Below are positions 47,100 to 57,631 of a stretch of DNA of 64,000 bases, one piece after another (the first letter of the stretch is position 1; every line of letters begins with the position of its first letter). Source of the DNA: Nageia nagi (lineage: Eukaryota; Pinophyta); contig JBITNC010000001.1 in NCBI GenBank assembly GCA_050084985.1, positions 97,340,001 through 97,404,000 on the forward strand, written 5' to 3'. The notes under the pieces were generated by a model. It saw nothing but the letters and a program-made list of their open reading frames with translations, did not search any database and was not told the origin of the DNA. The translations under genes were made by a program, and so were the position numbers.

Positions 47100-47790
47100 A
47101 AGTTTAATATTAATCAACTTTAATATTATCCTTAGATATTATAGGTTTATTAGGAATACTATGCAAATATCAATATGATTATTTTAATACATTATTTTTA
47201 CAAATCAAAGCTTAAGCATGCAAGGGATCCTACCAAAGGCCATCCTCACCCAATAATATGCACCAAACTAAAATATAAGATAAGAAAACCAATTCATTCA
47301 TAACTAATAACATATACTTAATAATCATTCCCTAAGTAGGAGGCATGGTGAAAATAATAAATTTATCGACTAGCTATTAAGGACACTTAAGCATAAGTGT
47401 AAGGGTTCTTTTTTTTTAACAACCTCATTTCCCAAAAGCATGCATCAATACATAATCAAAAGGTAATGCTTCTAAATGATTATTTACCCATATGAGCTAT
47501 CAAAGGTCGAACCCCATCATTTCCCATTTCCATTCATAACTCTCAACTTGGTATTCATATCATATCAACCTCTCTTGAGAATACTTGGGTCTTGTAACCA
47601 TAAATTTCATCAATAGTTCCATATTTCATTGTAAATTCTGATATAATTAACATAAACATGTTTATAAACTCATCTTGATAAAATAATAAGGATCATTTAA
47701 ATTACTATCATGAAAATCAATTCTCATTGTACCCACTTCGAGCACCAAGGAGAGTCCCATAAAGTGGGCTATTACAAACCCCTTCAACTT
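47100..47790 (+). repeat. Repeat R2, copy 2
   Basis: Positions 47100-47580 match 16640-17122. The following 200 bases (to GTGGGCTATTACAAACC at about 47766-47790) probably belong to the same repeat but have no second copy here. Confidence 0.75.
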
Positions 47791-49957
47791 AAAATGGTAC
47801 AAGCTAAGTGCCCTACCCCCTCAGTTACTCTTCTACAAAAACTCAAAATGTTACATGTGCCCACATAAGTTCCCCTCATGGGATGTTACAAGTGTAAAAA
47901 ACCAATCCAACATTGATAAGTTGGCCTCATCCATCATATGTTTTGAAATGATGAAATTGTACATATGATATGAAATTATCTAAATACACTATATGATATG
48001 AAAAAATGATGGAGATATTTGAACTTTAAATATGAATATGTCTACTTGATTCTTGTAAATCACATAAGAATGTAGGAATAGGGGAGTTTTTGTATACAGT
48101 GGTAACAATCCTTTTTTGTTGAACCCTAAATATGCTTAATCTTATGTTCTACTTACAAATACTTATGCTGAAGTGGGCCATTACATTTCAAACATGGAGA
48201 ATATTCTTATGGAGATTATTAATGATACAAAGCAATGCAATATCTAAAGAATATTGCACAATTACATGGTGCATACTTTTAGGTAGAAAGGAAACCATAT
48301 TCCATTTTATTTTTCAAAAAGTGCTACATAGGTATATAGATGTATCTACTTGATGCTTGTAAATCAAATGTTATGGTTTTCAAATCTTTCTCAAGATAGT
48401 ATACATGATTAATAAGATCAAAACTACATGTATAATGATTCAAAAACTAATCCAAAAATGATAAGTTAGCTTTTGTATTCACCATATATTTTGAAATTAT
48501 GTAATTGTACCAAATGATATTAAATAATCTAAATATACTATATGATCATAATTATGTAATTCTTGATCATGTGGGTATTATTGATCATTTAAACATAATT
48601 ATAGAGTATATTTTAATATTATTGTGCATGTTCATATTCCATATACATTGCATAATCTTCATATCCAAAAATAAGGACCATAAGTTTGATAATTATTGTA
48701 ACAAATTTATCAAAAAATCATAAACTACCTTTTTATGCTTGTACAATTAGACCATCATTGAACCAAAGAAGCTTCATGATATCATAATTTGGATTTTAAT
48801 ATACCAACTTTCTAAAAATCATATGCTTATAGAAAAAAGAGCTCAAAAGATGTCTGAAAATGGAGCCCAAAAATTGGCTTGGAAAAGGAAAGCAACTATC
48901 CAACCCATAATTTTTTTGTGTCAAAAACCAATCAAAAAGTGATAAGTTGACCTTATCCACCATATGTTCTAAAATAATACAATTGTACCATATGATATGA
49001 AATAATCTAAATATACTATATGATATAAAAAATGATACAAAATGATCTAAGAATCTCTTAAACCTCATGAAGTACAATAATTAGGTTTCCATTAAAAAAC
49101 TTGGGTCCAATTTTTGAGATGTAATTTTTGGCCCAATGTTTGGTTGTTGGTATTAAAGTATTCAAAAAATTTTATTATCATTAAATTTTGATCTTAATGC
49201 AAGATTATATTATATCCCTTAGATCTTGTGTATGTGAGATATAATCTCAGCCCTTCATATTAGATCGAAGGTTGGGATTTATCTTAACATTAGGATAGGA
49301 GAATAAAAGAGATCAAAGATCGCATTTTGGATTATTAATGATTTGAAGATTGAATTGGGATAAGTTTAAATAATTCTTAAGCTCATAGGGATAGATAAAA
49401 ATATCTCTCCAAATTTCTAGGGCACCCATTATATTTACTTCAATGGAGGCTAGGCTAGCTAACTCTCTACCCATCTACATTTGACAAATATAGTCAGGGT
49501 TTGTTATTTGAGCATAATTATGAGTAGGATTAGAGTCAAAAAATCATATCAAACCAAGAGAAGGGAAACTTAGGATTTTTATCATTAGTAAGCATTCAAG
49601 AATCCCTAACAACTAGATGTTAGCCTCTAGGAGGCATTTTTACATGTAGGAGTCTAAACAATCCTCAATAGCCAAACATATCCCCTACAAGAGGGTTTTT
49701 ATAGATCTGAAGGTCAAAATAGACATTCCTAGTGTAAGGTCATTCTTTTAGGAGTAGATCTAAGGGTTTAATATTTTGAATTCTAATTTGTTTATGTTAG
49801 ATCAGTCATTTTCAATTATTTTAATTTTAGTTAGGGTTTGCATGTAAGAAAAATCAATAAAAATCCAAAAAGATCTCAGATCTACTCTTATTTTGTAGAA
49901 ATTTTATTTTAGTTATTTATTTTTTATTCTTTGGTACATTACAACATATTGTTACAC
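47791..49957. other. Unassigned DNA with three dispersed ~110-bp repeats
   Basis: A block containing GATAAGTTGRCCT...CACCATATGTT...TATACTATATGAT occurs at about 47898-48010, 48440-48550 and 48925-49040. The phrase CTACTTGAT(T/G)CTTGTAAATC occurs at about 48040 and 48342. From 49100 to 49957 no gene or repeat was recognised. Confidence 0.6.
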
Positions 49958-50422
49958 AAGATGAGCATCTTATTGCATAAGATAAACATCTTATCATATA
50001 AGATGAGCAGTCTATAACTTCAAGAATGTACTAAACTTATGTTTAGTAATTTAGATCAAATATAATATTTAAATGATATAATAACTTCACCAATGGATAG
50101 ATCTCAATGAGTACATGCATAATGAGTAATCACATGATCCCCTTTGGATTAAAAATGAGATCTTAGAAGATGCTCATCATATTACCTCTTAAAATGCTCA
50201 TCTTGACATGTTAAGATGTGCATCTACATTGTCAATGCAGATGCATGTGACCACTCATTTTGTATGTACTCAAAGAGATCTATCCAACGATGAAGTTATT
50301 ACATCATTTAAATATCATATTTGATCTAAACTACTAAAAATAATTTTAATGCATTCTTGAACTTATAGGTTGCTCATCTTCTTTGATAAGATGCTTGTCT
50401 TATGCAACAAGATGCTCATCTT
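49958..50422. mobile_element. Foldback (inverted-repeat) element
   Basis: Arms 49958-50145 and about 50235-50422 are imperfect inverted repeats around a ~90-base centre. The ends are AAGATGAGCATCTT and AAGATGCTCATCTT, exact complements. The arms share GTAATAACTTCA/TGAAGTTATTAC and ATAGATCTC/GAGATCTAT. Variants of AAGATGNNCATCTT recur in both arms and the centre. There is no coding sequence. It may be a MITE-like or foldback transposon, or a long-hairpin RNA source. No target duplication was identified. Confidence 0.7.
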
Positions 50423-50950
50423 CTCCAAAATGATGTTCATATTCTTCTATTGCAGGATAGTATTTTTCTCTTTTAGATCCATATTATTTTCATTATACAA
50501 CTTGAGTTCATTAAGCAGTTCACTAGGGAAAACTAAAAATATTTATAAAATATAGGTGATAAGGTGCAAAATAGATGGGGGTATGTTTGGTTAATTTATA
50601 TAAAAATTAGGCTACCTGATCCTAAGTCAATGAGCAAAAAATAGCAAATTAAAAATCCTAAAAAATTATTATTTTATGATAAATTGTCACTATGCATTTT
50701 TCTAGGCCCTTGTAATTATTTAATGAGCACAATGATAGGTGCATACTTTTAAGTAATATAATTGCACCATATAATATAACTACACCATATAAAAGATTCT
50801 TGCATAATGATATCAAAATCCACAAATATATGATATGATATGAAAATCAAGGATAAACATAAAAATACACCAACATATGATATGATATGAAAATCAAGAA
50901 TAAATAAGAACCAACATCACAATAATAAGTCTAACTTAGTTATACATATC
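50423..50950. other. Spacer next to element G
   Basis: AT-rich with no gene. Two tandem copies of a block around ATATGATATGATATGAAAATC lie at about 50825-50905. Confidence 0.5.
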
Positions 50951-51747
50951 TAAGTATTTCACGTATCAAAAGTGTGTTACATATCAAAGTATGTTGTATC
51001 AAAACTATTCCTTACAAGTAGGCTTCAATTAAATTTAACATCTAAAAAAACTCACATAAAATCTAAAAAACTAGCTATGGAAGAAGAGGAGTTTCTAGAG
51101 CTTATTATAAGGATGGCATCACTAAAAAAGGAGGTCTCATTATTGTATCTATATTTGATCCAAAAATAGATCAATTCAAAGTACTAAGTAATCTATCTCA
51201 TCATGTATATCTTCTCTTTAGGTTTTTAACACTTCAAATGGATCAAAAATTTGACATTGTATGAAAAACTTATTAGTTTTCAAAGTTTTATGGGTTTAAT
51301 TAAATTGAAAAGGATAAAAATAAAATTAAACATATTTCAAATCCCAAAAGTAGGACTTGTGTCACATCAGTAGTTGACTAGATAATACAGTAAATAACCA
51401 CTTGGATGGTGGTTATTTGAGATATTAGTCATGATAGGTTGGATAACTCCAAGATCAAAAAGCATTCTATTAGTATAGAATATATTTGAAGTCTTATTCA
51501 TTATAGGTTGAATAACTCCAAGATCAAAAAAGCATTCTATTAGTGTAGAATATTGTGTAAATACAATTTGAAAGACTCTCCATGTTCACATTCTTGGATG
51601 ACCTTTGAGATACATTGTAACTCCTCATATTCTATAAGAAATGATTTTTTAAATTTTAGCACACTCAAAGCTATGAATTTACTAAATATAGTAAGTATCT
51701 AATACTATACTAACTATACATAATCCCTAAGGATTAGGTGTCTAACA
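50951..51747 (-). repeat. Presumed 3' LTR of copia element G
   Basis: The right edge is fixed: minus strand TGTTAGACACC follows a polypurine tract. The left edge is a guess because the other LTR is outside the window. It contains a 69-bp direct duplication (units at about 51431 and 51500, with AACTCCAAGATCAAAAA). Confidence 0.5.
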
Positions 51748-51760
51748 TTCCCCTTTAATC
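51748..51760 (-). other. Polypurine tract of element G
   Basis: GATTAAAGGGGAA on the minus strand, directly before the 3' LTR. Confidence 0.8.
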
Positions 51761-52411
51761 TAAAGGGGAGTTGGTAAGTCCAAGAATCTTCCTAAACTTC
51801 TCAAACTTTTCTCTTCCAAGTGCATTGGTGAAAATGTTCATTGTTTGCTCATTTGTGGGACAATGTTTTAATTGAATTATCTTGACCTCTACATGATTTT
51901 GAAACAAATGATACTTTGTGTTTATATGCTTTGTTTAATCATGAAACTTTAGATTCTTCACCAATTGAATTACAAAAATATTATCAATCAAAAGTGGTGT
52001 CGAATTCACCTATTTTTCCTACAAATATTCTAGTATCTTCTTGAGCCACACAATCTCCTTTGTTGCCTCTATAGTAATCATAATCATCTTTTATAGTGGA
52101 ATCTACCAAAATGGATTGCTTTCATGATCTCCAAGAGATAGCTTTTGATCCAAGACTCATGGCATATCCTAAAGTTGAAACTCCTTTTTTTTATCACCAT
52201 CAAAGTTTGAATCTATATGTCCCATTAATTTGAAGTCTTCTACTTTGAAATACTTGAGCCTTAATTCCTATGTGCCTTTAAAATATTGAAGAACTCTTTT
52301 TGTTGCATTCCAATGTCCTTCACATGATTTTTGCATAAATTGAGAGAGACTTCTAACTGCAAATGAAATATCTAGTCTAGTTGTGGTTAGATATATGAGA
52401 CTCCAATAAGT
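51761..52411 (-). pseudogene. Copia RNase H of element G
   Basis: Continues the reverse transcriptase of 61103-61900 after the H insertion. Readable: SLIYLTTTRLDISFAV, SQFMQKSCEGHWNATKR, ELRLKYFKVEDFKLMGHIDS, KKGVSTLGYAMSLGSKAISW, and at the C-terminus QLKHCPTNEQTMNIFTNALG. Several stops. The C-terminal segment meets the polypurine tract directly, so G has almost no 3' untranslated region, unlike A, B and H. Confidence 0.8.
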
Positions 52412-52416
52412 TGTCT

Positions 52417-52918
52417 TGAAGGAATTGAACTATAACAAGAATAATCTTAAACTACCAATATCACATGAAAGCTCTCAATTCACATCTAACTATCACACAA
52501 AGCAATCTCATAAAGATAACACAAGATGTAAGTGGTTCCTCCAACTAAGAGTACATCCACTAACTAGATCTTTACTTCAATCACAAATACAACTCTCTTA
52601 CAATCCTTCTAATTTCAACTCTTACACTTCTATCTTATAGCATAATTTTACTCTAAAATTGATGTGTAATCATAAACAAGGAGTCTTCTATTTATAGGCC
52701 AAAATCCCTTTTTAGATCACCCTTTTATCTAATGTATAAAAGCATGACATGTACATCCTTTTACCCAAGGGGCATGCTCATGATATGGAGTGTAAAAAAA
52801 GTTACATTATCATATTCACTTAAATATTTAAGATATCAAATGATACCCTTAAGTATTAGTGAACTTACATAAAATATTTGATACAAACCTTTATAATAAT
52901 GCATTATACATTCCAACA
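52417..52918 (-). repeat. 3' LTR of copia element H
   Basis: Plus strand begins TGAAGGAATTGAAC and ends ACATTCCAACA, next to polypurine tract ATTAAGGGAAAG (52919-52930). Confidence 0.93.
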
Positions 52919-52930
52919 CTTTCCCTTAAT

Positions 52931-53720
52931 GCAATATTGGGATAGAGTGAGTAAGAGAGTTCTCCTCCAGATAGATACAATGGAGAAGAGAACTTTTTAC
53001 ATATTTGTGAAGTAAGAAAGATCTAGTTTGAGACTCACTACTTTGCCTAATACAATTATTAACCACAACTAGTTTCAATATACATGAAGTAGTCATCCAA
53101 CTGGAAGTCATGATAAGTCTCCAAGAGCTTACATACCTAAGATAAGTAACCTGTAATCTCAAGGAACCTATAATTCATAAATAGCTCAAATAATAAGACC
53201 AGTTGATGCATCATATTCATATCAACAAGGATAGATGAATCACACAAATGCCATCATGAACTGATCAATGGTGCACTATAAATCATCATGAAGATGCCAT
53301 GCTAAAAACTTTATATTCACCTATATAAAACATGTGTTGATTATCATTATAAAATAAAGTATGCACATATGAGTTCCTCACATATCAATAATTGAATAGT
53401 GCCAAAAGACACATAAGAGTTCCTCACACATGGATAACTGAACAGTTATAGATTGACCAAAAATAGAGTATGCACATATGAGTTTCTCACATTTGGATAA
53501 CTAAACAGTGTCAAAAGACATAAGATTTCCTTACATATGGATAACTGAATAGTGCAAAATTAGCTAATTTGTATAAGAAGTTCTTCATGCAGAGCAAACT
53601 TACCATGAAGGTGTATAACAAAATCAACACTATATAGCACAAAATCCTCTTAAGGTGAAGTTATCATCATAAACATGAATTCAACATAAGAATTCAAACT
53701 CCACTCCCCCTTAAAGGCAA
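52931..53720 (-). other. 3' untranslated region of H with a minisatellite
   Basis: Homologous to the 3' regions of A and B. At about 53345-53575 a 60-70-bp unit (CACATATGAGTTCCTCACAT ... GGATAACTGAACAG) is repeated about four times; A and B have one or two diverged copies. Confidence 0.75.
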
Positions 53721-54350
53721 CTTCACCAACCCAATAGCATCCCTAAGCTTACAAAACTGAGCTTCTAGGAGGGGCTTGGTGAACAAATTAGCAAGTTCAA
53801 GGTGGATGGACAACACTTCAGTGTATGATGCCATCAAGAACCCTCTCTTTGATAAAATAGGCATGGATTTCTACTTGTTTTTTTTTAATTAAACATTAGA
53901 TACTTAGCCAAAGAAATAGCTGACTGGTTATCTGAAGAGATCAAAGATGAGCCAGCTTGCTCATACCTAATTTCTTTTAGAATATGCCTTAGCTAAATGG
54001 CTTCTTGGGCTACAATAGACATGGCATGATATTCAACTTCTAGTGTGAAAAGAGAAACAATAGGTTACTTCTTAGAATCCCAAGAGATAGCACCTTAACC
54101 AATCCTAAACACATATGTAGAGGTTGACTTCCTATCATCTCTATCTCCCCTATAGTTAAAATTTGAGAATCCAAAGAGAATAAATAAAATACTTGAGAGT
54201 AAGATCCTTAGTCCTTACAACATACCTCAAAATTCATTTAATAGCATTGAGGTGCTCAACATAAGGTTTCTACATGAATTATGCCATTAGATTCACTACA
54301 AAGGTAATATCTAGCCTAGATATAGTCAAATACAAAATACTACCAATTAA
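53721..54350 (-). pseudogene. Copia RNase H of element H
   Basis: Degenerate continuation of reverse transcriptase. Recognisable are GDRDDRKSTSTYVF (about 54105-54150), ISWDSKK followed by a stop, VEYHAMSIVAQEAI, and a C-terminal segment covering the region near 53710-53790 that corresponds to the pol end of A and B. It is broken by frameshifts. Confidence 0.8.
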
Positions 54351-55140
54351 TTACCTGTAAGCTATAGCATCAACTAATTGAGTGTTAGAGCTTAGAAAAA
54401 TAGTGATTCCAAAAGATATTAGGATTGCAATATATCTACAATCCTCCATTCCAAACTTCTGCAAGATGTTTGATATATACTTAGATTGACTGGGGTAAGT
54501 ACAACCTTTGTATTGATACACTTGCATTCTAAGATAGTAGTGCAAGAGAATAAGATCAATCATTTCAAATATTACTTTAAGTTTGGATATGCACTCTTGA
54601 ATTATTTCATCATTATTTTTAGTAATCAAAAGATCATCCACATAAATGAGAATCAAGACCACATCTTTTTCTTGATTAAGCACATATAGATCGAAGTTAG
54701 AAAAACACTTGAAGAAATCAATTTCTATAAAATACCTTAAAATATTTTTGTACCAAGTTCAAGGTGCTTGCTTAAGTCCATACAATAACTTCTTTAGCTT
54801 GTACACAAAGGACTCTTTACCTTTCATAATAAACCCTTCTAATTGATTCATGAAGATTTTTACATCTAAGTCACCATTGAGACATGCACTCTTGACATCA
54901 AGTTGAAAAACTTTCCATCTATGAGCTACAAAAAGAGTAAGGATAACTCCTACAGTAAGTATCTTTGCTACGAGGGCAAAATTTTCCTTATAATCTACAC
55001 TGTATTTTTGAGCAAAACCTTTAGCTACTAACCTTACCTTGTATTTCTCAATATCTCCTACTAAATTGAACTTGACCTTGTAAATCCACTTATTGCCAAT
55101 CACATTCTTTTCATTGGGATAAGGAACTAAGTTTCAAGTT
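54351..55140 (-). pseudogene. Copia reverse transcriptase of element H
   Basis: Two open stretches. 54759-55103 has NKWIYKVKFN, YKVRLVAKGFAQKYSVDYKE, WKVFQLDVKSACLNGD and LLYGLKQAP. 54351-54683 has LNQEKDVVLILIYVDDLLIT and LLHYYLRMQVYQ. The catalytic YVDD (about 54634-54646) is intact. A stop or frame change separates the halves between 54684 and 54758. It is the only one of the near-complete copies A, B and H with a canonical active site. Confidence 0.9.
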
Positions 55141-56540
55141 TTATTTTTTATAAATGTCTCATACTCCACTTTCATGGCTTCCATCCAACACTCATGCTTA
55201 GAAGCTTCTTTAAAGGTTAAAGGTTCATGCTTGTTGTTAATTTTGGTAATTAAGGATTTGTTCAAGGTCATGCTCCTTGTCACCCTTTATGTTGGAGAAT
55301 TTTTTTCTTGAGATGACTTATCTATATCAATATCCAACCAGCTAGGAGCAACTGAAGAGTCCTCTGGATCATCAACATTCTCATTAGAAGTATATTTTTT
55401 AGAAAGTTCATTTAACTTTACATCTTTTGAAATGAATACTACTTTATAAGTGGAGAGTAAATCCATGTAGCCTCTATGCTAACTGTCATAACCCATAATG
55501 ATGCATTTTTTAGCTCTCTTATCCAACTTCTTTTTTTCATAAATAATGTAGGAGAATACTTCACAACCAAACATCTTAAGGTGAGAAATGTTAGGTTTTC
55601 TTCCTGACCATATCTCAAAAGGAGTTTTACTTTGAACAGCTTTTATGGAACACCTATTCAAATGTAAATAGTAGTGCTCATAGCTTCACCCCATAAGAAC
55701 TTAAGAAGATTATCCAACATGCATCTGGCCATTTCTATAATTATTCTATTTTTTCCTTTGAGAACATCATTTTGCTAAGGAGTGTAAGGAATCTAAACTA
55801 TTTCTTGATTCCATACTTAGCATAATAGTCATTGAACTCATTAATATTATATTCTACCTCATTATTTGATCTCAACATCTTAATTTTAAGGTTAGTTTGA
55901 TTCTCAAAAAAGGCCTTACAAACCTTAAAACTCTCAAAATTTAATATTTGTGCTCAAGTAGATACCCAAAGGTCATCTTACTAAAGTCATCAATGAAGGT
56001 CAAGATGTAAGATGCTTCTCCAAGTGATTTAGTCCGAAATGGATCGATCAAATCTAAATGCACAAGTTGAAAAAGTTAAGATGCTCTTGTTACCTTATCT
56101 TTTTCAAACTTTTGTATATACATCTTACCAAGAATGCACTTCTCGTATAAACCAATCGAAAGATAAATTGAAGAAAAACTTTCCACAAGTTCTTAATCCT
56201 TCATGACTTGAATACTCTTATGGTTAAGGTACCCAAATGATGGTGCCAAAGATTGATTTTAGAACACACATTAGAATCAAGACACATCTTTTATGGAACT
56301 TGATCCATAATGTAGAGGTTATCTTTCACAAATCCTTTAATCAAAGTGGTAAATCCTTTTTTAATGCACTAGGATTGAGAATCAAACTCAAAAGAGTATC
56401 CTCTTGTAGCAACTTGGATTACGAAGAGAAGGTTCATCCGTAACTTAGGAAAATAGAGAATATCTTCAAGAACCTTTTTATGAACTAGCACACTTCTAAT
56501 TCCTTGGACTTCAAGGGTAGAGTTATCACCTATTACAACT
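55141..56540 (-). pseudogene. Copia integrase region of element H
   Basis: A pre-integrase segment is open in 56369-56674 (SVLVHKKVLEDILYFPKLRM). The zinc motif keeps a His pair but has Tyr for the first Cys (LYEKCILGKM, about 56128-56158). In the core: first Asp kept (FIDDFSKMT, about 55972-56000), second Asp is Asn (RSNNEVEY, about 55860-55885), Glu is Lys (DVLKGKNRII, about 55740-55770). The distal domain (55479-55661) reads KTPFEIWSGRKPNISHLKMF and KKCIIMGYDS. Integrase would insert the cDNA in the nucleus; these changes would abolish that. Confidence 0.85.
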
Positions 56541-56680
56541 GCATCCTTTTTATACTTGTGAAAGTTCTCAAATTTTTTTTTCAAAGCATAGGTGATTAGT
56601 GCAACCAGAATCAACAATCCATTTAGATGAAAAAAAGCAAGGTAAGGAGTAAAGCATCGTATCAAAACCAACATGAATAT
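56541..56680 (-). pseudogene. Copia protease of element H
   Basis: WIVDSGCTNHLCFEK (about 56575-56620), with a canonical DSG loop, in contrast to the DSR of A and B. It lies between the zinc knuckle and the pre-integrase region. Confidence 0.8.
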
Positions 56681-57631
56681 TTTTCTTTCTTTTGTAGTTC
56701 TTTACATTTCTATTAGCTTTATTCTTTTCCTCTTTTTCTTTTTGTAGCAATCAATTTCTTTGTGACCTTAAATGCCACAATAGTTACAATTACCATCAAA
56801 CTTTTTCTTAGTATAAGGAGTGTTTGCTTTATCTTTTCCATCTCTTTGCTTAAAATCATTATTGTTGCCATTATTTTTACTATTATGGTTATTGTTTCTA
56901 TTATATTTGTTGCTATTGTAGCCATTAGTTCTTTTCTCAAACCTTTTAGAAGAAGAAGGATAAGATTTCTTTTGATGATTAAACTTCTTTTTGAAAGTTT
57001 TGCTTGCACCAAGGGCAACATTATTATCTTTAGAAGAAAAAATTAACATTTTATTATTAAGGGTTTCCTCATGCTTCAATAAGTGCCTAGACAGGTTCTC
57101 AAGGGAGATGAATTCTTCTTCATCATCAAGCTTTATTTTCATAACTATTACAAAGTTTTCAAACTTTAAAGAGAGGCTTTGAAGAATGATGAAAACCATG
57201 AACTCATCATTGATCTAATTTCATCTACAAGCAACAATTTGGTTCCTTAGGTCAATGATTTTGTTCAAGTAGATAGCCACATTTTCATCTTTCCATTAAC
57301 AAGATTGAAGCAACTTTTGAAAAATGGTAAACCTTCTTGAAAAGTTTGAACCAAGGTAGACTTGTTTAAGCTTATCCTATGCTTCCTTTGCTAAGGTTGA
57401 AAAGGAAATCATCTAGAGCACATCATTTTAAACTGCATAGTAAATCATAGAGGTTACCAATTCATTCTTTATGTTGTAAGCCTCTAGTGCCTTCTCATCT
57501 GTAGGAGGTACAAGGTTCTCATTCATTATTTACCAAAGCTTTCTTTCCTACAATTTGGCTCTCATCCAAGGTTCCCAAATCCCATAGTTAGAACCATCAA
57601 GAATGTGTTTGGGTAAAAAATATTCTTCCAT
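56681..57631 (-). pseudogene. Copia gag of element H
   Basis: ATG at 57631, aligned with the starts in A and B: MEEYFLPKHILDGSNYGIWE, with the Trp kept that A and B lost. The open stretch 56768-57199 contains LENLSRHLLKHEETLNNKML and an Asn-rich part (NNNHNSKNNGNNN). A zinc knuckle CNYCGI-stop-GHKEIDC follows at about 56750-56790. Frame changes occur near 57200-57400. Confidence 0.85.

Noticed and set aside
48505-48723. 72-codon Ile/His-rich open stretch
   Set aside because: Low complexity, no homologue recognised, and it overlaps one of the dispersed repeats.
56762-57046. 94-codon Ile/Val-rich plus-strand stretch that looks like a membrane protein
   Set aside because: It is the antisense of the Asn/Lys-rich gag of element H; the hydrophobic look comes from the complement of AAT-rich codons.
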